From positions 16,899,619 through 16,963,618 of the forward strand of contig JAPWDM010000012.1 of assembly GCA_035578155.1 (NCBI GenBank): 64,000 nt of DNA, given 5' to 3'. Below are positions 32,539 to 42,460 of this stretch, in pieces (the first letter of the stretch is position 1; each line of letters begins with the position of its first letter). The notes below the pieces were generated by a model. It was not told where the DNA came from, ran no database searches, and saw only the letters and a list, made by a program, of their open reading frames with translations. Both the position numbers and the translations under genes were made by a program. This DNA comes from Brachynemurus nebulosus (taxonomy: Eukaryota; Arthropoda; Insecta; Neuroptera; Myrmeleontidae).

Positions 32539-34868
32539 TTAATCATTTTCGGCAATTTTTTGTTGAGCTGCTGTCGGTGCAGATACCGATAACAGAGGTG
32601 TCAATTTCTTATTAACATCCGCCGTTTTCTTCGCTGATGTTGACTGCGTCATCATCGGTGACGTTATAGAATTTGAAACAGTTCCAGCCATCGATGATGC
32701 GGGTAAAACTTGTTTCGAAATTTGTACAACTGGATTAATTTTGGTCGTTGTGGTTTTGATTGGAGATGTTTTTTCGAATGTATTTGAATTTTCATTTGTA
32801 TTAGTAGGGTTGCTTAGTGGAATGGCTTTGTTTCGTTTCGTGAAAAATTGCAAAAATTTCGTCCATTTTGTTGTTGTTTTTTGTGGTCCCTTAGTTGCGG
32901 TGTCTTCGATTCTTGATGATGTTGTGATTGCACTCGCAGTTTCACTGGATTCATCTATAGTGTCCGATAGTGTTTCGGTATTTTTTAAGGCTTTATTTTC
33001 GGTCGGTGTAGATTTTTCTGTTTTGACCTGAAAATTTAATAATTCAAGAAAATGTAAAAATAAGTAGTCATCCTCGCCTTCTTGCAGTTTCTACAAGAAG
33101 GCGAGGATGACTACTTATTTTTTTTTTTTAATTCCAAATTTAACGTAGTTCCCCTAAGACAGTCCGGTACAAAAGTATATCTCAGCGAAAAAGTTTTCTT
33201 TTATCAAAAATTAATATATTAATATTCTTCAGTTAATATATTTATATACCCACTTGTTTTTTTTTGAATTTCCGCGCGATTATGTTGTAGCAATATAAAA
33301 GCATTGTTGAAAAAGCGTTGTAAAAAGGTTGTAAAATGTGGTTTATATAAATTATATTTTAAAAACGGCGTAGTGAATAATTTTTATTTCTCATTAAATA
33401 TGGTTTGTAACTTTGTAATTTATAACCTATTAAATTTTTATCAATTTCCTTTGACACGTTTTCATTTTGTTCAAAGAAATCGTGTGAATAAGTCAACTTC
33501 CCATAAGAGCCCGTGTTAAAATTACAAAATTTTGAAATCGTTTTTCTAAAAATTGGGGTAGTCAATAGGCTTGTATAATTGGTATTGAGTTAAGGAGAGG
33601 TTTACTTGAGAGTCGTTAAAAAAAATCGATGTTTTTTTTGCAGAAATTGGTAGCTAATTATGTGTAGAATATGTTCCCAAAGTGATTTTGCTGAAAGTAT
33701 TTTAAGATAAGTTTACTTGAGATTTGATAAAAAAAAATCGATTTTTTTTTGCCCAAATTGATGGAAAATTATGTGTAGAATATGTTCTAAAAGTGATTTT
33801 ACTGAAAATAATTTAAAAACAAGATTCTTGCACATTAACCGAATCCAGCTTTCTATAAAAACAAAATTCAAAAAACGTAGTTCACGCAATAATGAGTATT
33901 AAATATAAAATTTTCGAAATACGTTTCTTTATATATATTTTATAATATCTCGGAACTACATTTTTAGAACTGGTGGACACGATAATTCGATAACTATTCG
34001 ATGGATCCTTTTTTTTAAATTTTTTATTTTAAAGATAATTCAATTCTTCGGCATCTCTACCTAAGTTCGATACACTTTCAATATTTTTTTTATTTTTAAA
34101 TAAAAAGCGAAAAATAAGACAAAAATCGTAATCAAAAGTTCAAACATCCGCCATTTTGTTTCCTTTCAGCAATTTATTGATATTATAGGTAGAGGTGCCG
34201 GTACTCTTCATATATTTTATAAATCTTTTTTGTTTTTGGATTTCGGTGGTTTATTACCGGCGCTAGGATGTCCACCAACAAGGCATTGGATTTATCGGAT
34301 CGTCACACTGCACTATCTATAAAATGGACACTTTTTTATATTTTTCCTTGAAAAATTTTTTTTATGTAGAGTAATACTTAATAAATATGTGCACAAAATT
34401 TGAAATCGATATTTACTTCCGTTCTTGAGAAAAAAATGCTAGAAAAATACATAATTTTTAAGGACTCTCGAGTAAACCTCCCCTTAAATAAATATCTAGA
34501 GAAGTCATGTTCCTAGGGTATCACCCTCTACATATTGGCGAAGCGTCAAATTGTTTGAATTTTCGACTTCTTGCAATTTCTTTGTTACTTCTCAATGACA
34601 AGACTTTTAAATTTTATCAGCTGATTACTTGCAATTAAACATTAAAGTTGTCCTTTATTAGACATTTCAATTCATCGTCTCTGGTAACATTTATGACAAA
34701 TTAAACGAAAAAAAAAAAATTCATAAAATATGTAAATTATGTTTAATAATTAAAATATCTTAATATTTTTTTTGTCAGAATGAAGAAAAAAAATTAAATA
34801 ATTATATTATTTAATTGTACCTCAGTTTTTATTTCTGCTTTTGTTTGTATATTATTTGTGTGTGCCAT
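32539..34868 (-). CDS. Unrecognised two-exon gene (T/S/K-rich protein, 178 aa)
   Basis: Exon 1 (34868-34821) encodes MAHTNNIQTKAEIKTE and ends GAG before a GTACAA donor. Exon 2 (33027-32539) begins after an attaaattttcag acceptor with GTC AAA ACA and stays open for 162 codons to a TAA. Both junctions are phase 0. Exon 2 is the longest open stretch I found and is less AT-rich than its surroundings. The product is hydrophilic, rich in T, S, K and N, with KWTKFLQFFTKRNK in the middle, INPVVQISKQVL after it, and an A/Q-rich end (SAPTAAQQKIAEND). I see no signal peptide, membrane segment or known domain. A decayed paralogue at 28.7-29.0 kb preserves the acceptor and several of these motifs, supporting a real coding origin. 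The intron (33028-34820) contains two transposon-derived blocks and a perfect hairpin. The 3' side meets a transposon end about 40 bp past the stop. Exon 1 is short and less certain than exon 2; further 5' exons are possible. Function unknown. Confidence 0.62.
33058..33120. repeat. Perfect hairpin, 27-bp arms, in the intron
   Basis: 33058-33084 and 33094-33120 are exact inverted complements around a 9-base loop (cagtttcta). The core is gtagtcatcctcgccttctt. It lies 30 bp inside the 3' end of the intron, just upstream (in gene sense) of the exon 2 acceptor, so it would be in the nascent transcript next to the splice site and branch region. No second copy seen in the window. Confidence 0.93.
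33150..34515 (+). repeat. Dispersed repeat R, copy 2, split by a TTAA element
   Basis: 33150-33589 matches 26036-26475. The match resumes at 34488 (ataaatatctagagaa) after the insertion 33594-34483. It lies in the intron of the two-exon gene. Confidence 0.85.
33594..34483 (-). mobile_element. Non-autonomous TTAA-flanked TIR element, copy 2
   Basis: Same family as 1985-2957 in opposite orientation: the right end complement GGGGAGGTTTACTCGAG precedes ccttaaaaattatgtat, as in copy 1. TTAA lies at 33590-33593 and 34484-34487. The interrupted repeat R reads tattgag-TTAA-[element]-TTAA-ataaat, while the empty copy near 51900-51930 reads, inverted, tattgaa-TTAA-ataaat. This shows a single TTAA was duplicated. 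The left ~240 bp are a tandem duplication of the end (second 'gtttacttgaga' at about 33711). Confidence 0.9.
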
Positions 34869-34999
34869 TTTTAATCTGAGAATTTTTGAGGAGTACAGAA
34901 AATTTTTTTTTTGGTAAAATACAAAAAATGATTTATGACATAACTGACAATGAAAAATGAAACAAACAATAATTATCATTTGAAGATTTATTACGCCTA

Positions 35000-35775
35000 C
35001 TCTGTTTCTGTATACAAAAAATGGTACTTAGTTAAAAAATTTGTTTTAAAAAACATTATAATTTCTTTTAAAGTAATTATTATTGTGAAAGAAAATTTTC
35101 TGGATGTTTCTGACGAAATTTCGAAAAATTTTAGAAAATATCTTTTGTAGAACTTTGCTTCCGACAACTTTTCTTTAAAATGCACTCATCTACTCCTAAA
35201 ATCGTAATTTTTTATACCCTTTGAACGGAATGGTTTTTTTCATTAGGATTTCTTTGGCTGTTATTCATAAATGTTTATATATCAATCTATTAACAGTTAC
35301 TGACCCCCCCCCCCCAACAGGATGGGAATGTCAGTTAGCTGTATTATCACCTTTTTCTACACACTTTTCAAAAAATTACAGTTTAAAAATTATAAGCAAC
35401 GAATTTTATGGTACTGATAGCTCAAATTATTTATTTTGGTAGTGTAAATCGCATTGGTTTTATTGCATGTTCAATTAGCGCATTTCCATTCTGGAAATTC
35501 AGCTATTACACCGGCTTTTATGGTAACGCCTGAGCCTGGGACTATGACAGAAAATGTTTTTTTTGAGATCCTCGGGAAACCAAAAATGACCTTCACTTCA
35601 TGAATGTTTCTTGCAAAAATTGGTCAGAATTTAAAATTCATTAAACATTTTTTTTACACCATCGATAAATTAATAAATTTGTTGAGTTTCTTTGGGATAA
35701 ATGCTTCATTGTTTTTGTCATGAAAGCAACAATATTTAAATCTAAATGTTCCAGAAACGCCTCATCACTAATTTT
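35000..35775. other. No gene recognised; short C run
   Basis: AT-rich sequence apart from an uninterrupted run of C at about 35304-35316. No supported exon. Confidence 0.45.
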
Positions 35776-36050
35776 GAAAATTTGTTCAATATTAGAGAAC
35801 TAAACTATTTTAAATGGATATAAGTTTTTATATGCAAGGATCCTTCAAAGCGTCAAGAATAAACTATCCAATCGATTTTGAAAATTTTTTCACCTTTAAG
35901 AAGTTAAACTATTTTAAATTGATATAGCCATATTGTATAAGATCCACCAGGCGACTCAGAAGCGCCAAAAATAAACTACTCAGCCGATTTTGAAAGTTTT
36001 CCCACTGTTTAAGAGTTAAACTATTTTAGATGGATAGAGGTGGTTATATA
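35776..36050 (+). repeat. Degenerate ~105-bp tandem repeat, 3 units
   Basis: 'Ttaaactattttaaat(t/g)gata' recurs at about 35800, 35905 and 36015, each preceded by gattttgaaaa-type sequence and separated by 'gcgtcaagaataaactat'-like text. The units are diverged. Confidence 0.7.
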
Positions 36051-36144
36051 ACATCTGCCAGTGTCTAGTTTTCGGAAATTCGCTTTGTTATACAGATGTT
36101 GCGACAAACATATATTTATTAACTTTGTATCATAATTCAAGTAC

Positions 36145-37335
36145 GTATAAGATTTGCTTAACTGAAGCTGACTAAAGCCAAATTTCTGATCAACTAAATT
36201 TATTTATGAGCCTATTTATTATTATTGAGTTGGACTGTTGTTGGCGGTGCTCGCCGATTTTTTAATCGGACACGAATTTTTTTTAACTGATAAGGACTAA
36301 ATAGTTGTACAATTAAAAGTCCTCAGTGGTGGTTCAATGTTTTACTACAAGATTTCTTTAGTTGAAGCTGGCTAAAACCAAATTCCTGATCATCTAAATT
36401 TATTTTTGTACCTATTATTATTGAGTTGGACTGTTGCTGGCGGTGCTCGCCGATTTTTTAATCGAGCACGCTCTTTTTTTAACTGGTAACGACTAAATTG
36501 TTGTACAGTTAAAAGTCGTAAGTGGTTGTTCGGTGTTTTACTACAAGATTTGTTTAGTTGAAGCTGGATAAAGCCAAATTACTGATCATCTAAATTTATT
36601 TTTGTACCTATTATTATTGAGTTGGATTGTTGCTGGCGGTGCTCGCCGATTTTTTAACCGAACACGCACTTTTTTTAACTGGTAACGACTAAATAGTTGT
36701 ACAGTTAAAAGTCGTAAGTGGTTGTTCGATGTTTTACTACAAGATTTGTTTAGTTGAAGCTGATTAAAACCAAATTCCTGATCATCTAAATTTATTTTTG
36801 TACCTATTATTATTGAGTTGGACTGTTGCCGGCGGTGCTCGGCGATTTTTTAATCGCCTCGCAATGTTTGTAACTGGTAACGACTAAACAGTTGTACAAT
36901 TAAAAGTCCTCAGTGGTTGTTCGATGTTTTACTGCAAGATTTGTTTAGTTGAAGCTGGTTAAAACCAAATTACTGATCATCTAAATTTATTTTTGTACCT
37001 ATTATTATTGAGTTGGACTGTTGCTGGCGGTGCTCGCCGATTTTTTAATCGCACACGCACTTTTTTTTAACTGGTAACGACTAAATAGTTGTACAGTTAA
37101 AAGTCGTCAGTGGCTGTTCGATGCTTTACTACAAGATTTGTTTAGTTAAAGCAGGCTAAAATCAAATTAATGATCATCAAAATTTATTTTTTTACCTATT
37201 ATTGTTGAGTTGGACTGTTGCTGGCGGTGCTCGGCGATTTTTTAATCGAACTCGCACTTTTTCAACCGATAACGACTGAACAGTTGTAGGTACAATTAAA
37301 AGTCGTCAGTGGTGGTTTAAATGTTTTACTACAAC
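36145..37335 (+). repeat. Satellite array: ~6 units of ~196 bp
   Basis: The phrase gagttggactgttg begins at 36227, 36423, 36619, 36815, 37010 and 37207, spacing 195-197 bp. Each unit carries a small hairpin ggcggtgctcgcc, a second inverted pair cgattttttaatcg, a pair acgact...agtcgt, and a ttgtttagttgaagctgg block. Outer units (36.15 and 37.2 kb) are the most diverged. No open frame spans the units. Gene-free flanks follow on both sides. Confidence 0.95.
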
Positions 37336-38015
37336 AACACAAACGTGGCTTTGCAGTGTTTTAGCTACCTGCCTGCCCAGTTATTATAATTGCCCTCGGG
37401 TTGTTGATTAAATGATATATGATATTTGAGCGGAGTTACACGTACATGCCTACATAAATAAATATATTCGTTTCAAATAATAATAAATTATGATGTTAGA
37501 GAAAAACAAAAGCGGGGAAAAAAATGGTTGAACACGTAAATTTTGTGCGTGCCACTGTGTCACGTAAACAAAATTTGTATTTATGTGTCAACGCGAATGT
37601 GTTTTATTGATTTAAAGTTTCCGGTCGCACTATTTTCGTACCATTATTATTATTAGGTATAGACGAACATCAAGGTATCAATTTACAAGATAATATCTAA
37701 TAAGCTCAAAGTTGATAAATGAAGAAGATAATCATAGACCATACTATAAGATGAAAACCATTAGTTTTAGATATAAAATTTCCATACCGCTGGAATAATT
37801 AATTGGTTTTGACATGAAATATTACGATAAATTCGACAGTTTCGATATAGATTGTAGCGACTTACTCTTAAAAAGATGCTTGGAAATTGAAAAAATGATC
37901 ACGAGTGTTCTAATGGCTGATTTTTTTAACGTCTAATCGAGTACAAATTACGTATAATCTAAGTACGTGTAACCGAAAACAACGTAGGTATATTCGTGTA
38001 CCATTGAACTATGAA
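37336..38015. other. No gene recognised
   Basis: AT-rich sequence between the satellite and the fold-back. No element ends or exons identified. Confidence 0.4.
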
Positions 38016-38070
38016 AATAAAAAACGTGGGATCGTTGCTTTATCACTTTTCACAACAAAAATCGTATAAA

Positions 38071-38108
38071 CACGAGTCGACTTTCGGCCATTACGCCATC
38101 CTCAGGTG
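38071..38108 (-). ncRNA. Hammerhead ribozyme-like core (minus copy)
   Basis: Read on the minus strand: CAC, CTGAGGA, a GGC...GCC stem, GAAA, the self-complementary AGTCGACT, C, GTG. These correspond to stem I, the CUGANGA box, stem II, the GAAA box, stem III and cleavage nucleotide 17. The intact half-site pairing and NUH rule (CUC) are satisfied. Activity is unknown. Confidence 0.5.
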
Positions 38109-38126
38109 AAAAAAAGTTGTGTTGTT

Positions 38127-38164
38127 CACCTGAGGATGGCGTAATAGCCGAAAGTCGACTCGTG
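38127..38164 (+). ncRNA. Hammerhead ribozyme-like core (plus copy)
   Basis: CAC-CTGAGGA-T-GGCgtaataGCC-GAAA-GTCGACT-C-GTG. Only position 7 of the CUGAUGA box differs, and this position is known to tolerate any base. Stem I is only 3 bp before mismatches. Stem III is a loop-less palindrome, as in Penelope-linked hammerheads thought to act as dimers. Confidence 0.5.
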
Positions 38165-38301
38165 TTTATACGATTTTTGTTTTGAAAAGTGACAAAGCAA
38201 CGATCCCATGTTTTTTAATATGGATTTTCACAAAGTAAACCTTTCCAATATTAATTTTATTTATGAAAATAAAATTTGAAAAAAATGAACTATACACAGT
38301 C

Positions 38302-38490
38302 AAAAAATTTGTGTCAAATTTAATACATTTCACATGTCCAGAACAGTCCACTCATTTTTTTGTGTTACTTTAACACAAAGCATGTGTGTCAAATCTTTAC
38401 ACAAGATTTGTGTCAATGATTTAACACACAAAAGGATATACATTTTGTGTTAATTTTACACAATTATTTAGTTAAAATTTTTTTCAGTAA
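38302..38490 (+). repeat. Dispersed 'TGTGTTAA' repeat, copy 2
   Basis: Matches 4592-4795 across 'catttcacatgt', 'agtccactca', 'ttaacacaaagcatgtgtgt', 'ctttacacaagatttgtgtc' and 'cattttgtgttaa'. No duplicated flanks found. Confidence 0.72.
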
Positions 38491-38772
38491 ATATTTTTTT
38501 TATTTATTTATTATGTAAATGAAAGGAAATAGTAAAAAATAATTTTTCAGTATACTTAAACTTTTTTATTTAATATTTCTACAATTTTTGTAAAGATTTC
38601 GACGATGATATTGGTGCATTTCACTTGGTATTTGATGAAAAAAATGTTGAAGCAATACCCAAAAATTGTGAAAATCGTTATCAAGTAAATTCTGCAAACA
38701 AAGAAAGAAATTCAATCTATTATTTTTTATTATTTATATTAATTAACTTACCTAATCAATATATAATATCTA

Positions 38773-40120
38773 AGGTACCTAAGGCATTTAAGGCCCAGCG
38801 GGTAATAAGGCCCATTAGCTATATTTCTTACCAAGAAAAGTTCTCTAACTTATCAACAAGTTTAAAATGAACTTTCAATCATTTCAAAACCAGATACAAA
38901 AGTTGAGCTACTCAGAGTAACAAACTCATGTCATATTTTAACAAACAAATTTAGAGGTTACATTTTCGTTCGTTGATATAAAAATTGTGCACATTGTGAG
39001 TGTTATATTAATGATTTTTTAAAGGTATGTTTCTTTCAAACTGTTATCAAAATTGAAAAAAATTAATATTCTTTAAGTTTTACATCAATTAATTTAGTTT
39101 ATTTCTAACGTATTTATATAAAATATATATAAGCATAAATATTGACATGTTGATAATAAGGCCCATGCAAATTTTGTTTGGGCTTTATTACCAACACAAT
39201 TAAAATCAAACACTACAAAGTCAAATCAATTAAAACAGGTCTGAAGTCATTAAAAAATGAAGCAAAATTAGACGCACAACTTAAATTACTATAGTTACTC
39301 TAATATAAAAACAACAAAAAGGAAAAAGGACAAAAAACTAAGTACATTTAATTTTGATTTATTTGTTGCATTTGTTTAATGATCCCAGATCAGTTTTAGT
39401 TGGTTTGGTCGAATTTTTATTTTTATTCCTTAGTTGTTGGAAGTATGTCTGATAAAAAGAAGAGAGCGTTGTGATCTGAGGAAGCACTGGCATCAGCCTT
39501 AAGCTATATCACCCGACATGGCAATCAAAGAGAGGTTGCAAGGAGATTCGAATTCTAAGAAGAACTCTTAGATTTAATATTTATTTATTTCGACTTAATA
39601 TATTCAAACACCTAGTACTTGACTTATTCGAAAAATATGATAAAAAATTAAAAATTAAAAATAATGACTTAGGTAATTTTTTTTATTGTTGTTTTCAATA
39701 ACAGTCACGCAGTCAAGCGGGATTCAAGGATTTTCGAAACTTTTTTGAACGTGTAAAAATAACAAAATATTTTGATATATAAGTTCAAGTTATTCTTAAA
39801 GTATTTTCAAGTTCAAGTTATTCTTAAAGTAATTAAAATCCCCCAATTAATTTTAAAAAAAAATAATAAATGTACTATTTCAGGCAGTTGTAATAGGTGG
39901 GCCTTATTTTCTACACCAGTCGGAAATAACGCCCAATTGCAGACACTTTTTAGAATCAAATTTTTAACTTGTATAATTACAAATTCATTAATTTTTTTAG
40001 GAATTTTTATCAAAAAATAAGTAAATTTTTATAATTAAATACTATATTTTTGATATTTTATAAGATATATAAATAATAAAGATATTTTGCTTAGGTGGGC
40101 CTTAATTGCCTTAGGTACCT
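38773..40120 (+). mobile_element. Pogo-type TIR element, AGGTACCTAAGGCA ends
   Basis: AGGTACCTAAGGCATTTAAG at the left and its complement (one change) at 40093-40120, with TA on both sides (38771-38772, 40121-40122). Copies of aataaggccca occur at about 38810 and 39155, and inverted at about 39178 and 39898. It retains a transposase N-terminus at 39445-39558. 1348 bp, so internally deleted. Confidence 0.9.
39445..39558 (+). pseudogene. Pogo-type transposase, N-terminal psq HTH remnant
   Basis: ATG at 39445 opens MSDKKKRAL, then TGA where pogo/Tigger transposases have the conserved W, then SEEALASALSYITRHGNQRE and VARRFEF before TAA. This is the usual start of pogo DNA-binding regions (basic tract, W-S-E-E-x-L-x-x-A, then the helix with a conserved (A/V)A-RF). 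Only ~37 codons remain. The catalytic DDE part has been lost. The TGA is one transition away from TGG. Confidence 0.72.
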
Positions 40121-41173
40121 TATATAATTAAAACCAGATATTAAAGACAAAAATTTCAGAACATACTCTACTAGTAACGCGGGAAAATATCTAAAACCAA
40201 CGGCACTTTGAAGATTAACAGAGATCTTCTGAAGTTTCATAAAAAGTTTCACTGTAAATAAAATTAGGTTATCTCGAATTAAATTTTTCAAAAATTAATT
40301 TTTCACTCTTCGCGTCCAACCTTCCATATTATGCAAAATTAATGAATTAACATATAAGCAGCATTTTCATTTAATCAATGTCTTGCTTCCTTACCCCCAT
40401 CAGCTCCATACCAAACATAAACTTTGAGCCCCCCGCGTGTGTTATATTTAATAAAATTAATAATTTGCCATGTAATGAAATGTAAATATAAAAGTACTTA
40501 TTTTTTTTTTATAAATAGCATATTTAAAATATTACCACGAAATTGTGATGGTTCTTGGCACGCAACCGGCAGGACCGCAACGCAAGGTGCACTAAAGGCG
40601 GTCATACACGAGCAGATTTTTTTTTAAATATCCGATCCGTACGGTGACGTAAGTCTGGTACAGAGGTCCATTTATGGTAGACCTCGGGAATAAACTGCAC
40701 TTTTAAAAAATTTCCTCCCCAAAAATAAGTGATGAGCAAAAATATTTCTTAATCTTTTTCCCGGGCCCGCTCCTCCTCCCGTCGGACCTCCCTTCTGTGT
40801 GGAAGAACGTTTTTGTGAATTAGTGCTAAGGAAACGATTCTGATCCAGTGTTTATTACCTAGAAACGAAACGTACATAATATGGTTGTTTTTATAATTTT
40901 TTTATTTTTAATAACTAAACATTAATTCGACCATTAGACCAACCGGTTCGGTTAAAAACTAGAATTTTGTCATTTTTAAACAGATTTTCGTTTTGTGTTC
41001 TATATTTTAGGTCAAATTCACCGGAACTTAGTTAATTCGATTCGTAGAAGTCAATTCGGCAAACGGAATCTTACAAGTAAGGAGATTTTAAAAATCCACG
41101 ACGAAAAAGCTTTAAACAGTTTTAAATAAGAATTTAAGAATCTAATATTCTAAATTTCATGTCTTGACGTGTG

Positions 41174-42074
41174 GGGTAAGTGCGGGAGAGATGCCGCAGT
41201 AGCCATAGTTCGTCCGTTGATTGATAGATAGCGCTATTAATGCATTATATGTTTAAAATAAGTTACTTATTTAAGCTGTATATAGTAACATTTATGATTA
41301 GTCCATCAGTTTAGTAATTATCCAACTTTTTATTATTGAAAAGTAAGTTTTTTTAACATAATATTTTATCAAGCATTTAATTTATGAGAATTTAAGAATG
41401 TATATTTCATTGTTTTAATAAAAATGAGTTTTGTTATTAATTTAGGTATATTTTAAAAGTACTGTATCAAAGTTTAGGTTAGAATTCCCCACTATGCTTG
41501 CTATAGCAACATGCGGCATCTGTCCCAACAAAAAGGAGAGATGCTGCAGTTAAAAACATAGACTTATACCTAAATTATATAATTTTCTTTTTGGACTGTA
41601 AATTATGCCACGTAAATATAAAAGATTCACTAATGGAGCAGGAAGAGCTCTCATATTAGTGAAGATAACGAAAATAATGATGATTACCTGTGTATTGAAT
41701 GTTTTGAAAAGTACTCAAAAACAAAAAAAAAAGTTGACTGGTTAAGATGTATAAAGTTCCAAAAATGGTTACATATGGTATGCATCATGTATGGAGATGT
41801 GTGTAAAATGCAAAATTTTTAATATGAACTATGCGGCGACTCTCCTTCTTTAATGTGTCATCTCTCCCATAGGTGTGGGAGAGACGCCGCTTTGCAGGCT
41901 CTACGAAAATGTTAATTATGAATCCTTTATGACTCAAAATTTAAAATTATTTATAAATAATTTTAAAGAACAATGTTTACATTTATTATGTACCAAATTT
42001 TAAATCAATTAAATGCATACTTTAAGAATTATCAAGTGTTTTCAAAATGTGCGGCATCTCTCCCGCATTCACCC
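41174..42074 (+). mobile_element. Pogo-type TIR element, GGGTRARTGCGGGAGAG ends
   Basis: The left end GGGTAAGTGCGGGAGAGATG pairs with the complement of the right end GGGTGAATGCGGGAGAGATG. TA follows the right end (42075-42076); the left flank is TG, one mutation away. Internal relatives of gcgggagagatgccgc occur at about 41512 (inverted), 41533, 41830 (inverted), 41860 (inverted) and 41875. A transposase remnant lies at 41605-41822. 901 bp. Confidence 0.9.
41605..41822 (+). pseudogene. Pogo transposase with its N-terminus joined to its C-terminal zinc finger
   Basis: ATG at 41605 opens MPRKYKRFTNGAG, the standard start of insect pogo/Tigger-like transposases. After a frame change the sequence reads HISEDNENNDDYLCIECFEK and, after another shift at a poly-A tract (~41721), VDWLRCIKFQKWLHMVCIM to a stop. 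That tail is the C-x2-C ... W-x2-C-x2-(C)-x2-W-x-H-x2-C zinc-binding end of such proteins, with one Cys changed to Phe. Everything between, including the DDE catalytic core, is deleted, so it cannot be active. Confidence 0.8.
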
Positions 42075-42281
42075 TATTTAGTATTGTAATGCCATATACG
42101 ATGACGAATGAAAAATTGAGTAATTCTAAATTATAATGTTTGCAGTACCCATGGAATTCTAGAAATTTTTATTTTAAAAATTCTTAGTGCTTGTTCGGCG
42201 TGGGTTTTTAATTTTTTTTTTACAACTCCGAAGATAATTTGTTGATTTTTAATTTTGTCAAACTTCTTTAACAGTTTAACA

Positions 42282-42460
42282 CAGTGTTTCCCAAACTATG
42301 TCCCGCGGAACACTGGCATTCCACAAGCATTCATCAAATGCCGTTCGGTAAAAAATTATTAAAAATGGCTTGTTTTTACTATGCCAACTGTATTGGAACT
42401 AGTGTGAAATTTTAAGAGCTTAAAAAGTGTGCTGCGATGAAAAAAGTTTGAAAAACACTG
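42282..42460. mobile_element. hAT-type MITE, CAGTGTTTCCCAAACT ends
   Basis: 179 bp. CAGTGTTTCCCAAACT at the left pairs with the complement of CAGTGTTTTTCAAACT at the right. These are common hAT termini in animals. The flanks gtttaaca and atttaaac resemble an eroded 8-bp duplication (5 of 8). Confidence 0.82.

Larger units (their letters stand above)
38016..38219. repeat. Fold-back with ~95-bp arms, probably Penelope-tail derived
   Basis: The left arm 38016-38110 and right arm 38125-38219 are near-perfect inverted complements around a 14-bp centre. Each arm holds a hammerhead-like core (38071-38108 minus, 38127-38164 plus), then cgtgttta(t)acgatttttgtt and ...gcaacgatcccatg. A third, single copy of the arm lies at 46340-46440. 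A comparable GGC..GCC-GAAA tail ends the Penelope fragment at 22.1 kb, so I infer these are Penelope 3' tails. Confidence 0.85.

Noticed and set aside
32741..33031. Plus-strand open frame opposite exon 2
   Set aside because: Shadow of the minus-strand exon: valine/phenylalanine-rich, without splice context, and not supported by the paralogue at 28.9 kb.
36145..37335. CRISPR-like repeat array
   Set aside because: The whole 196-bp unit is repeated with no short-repeat/unique-spacer pattern. It is a eukaryotic satellite.
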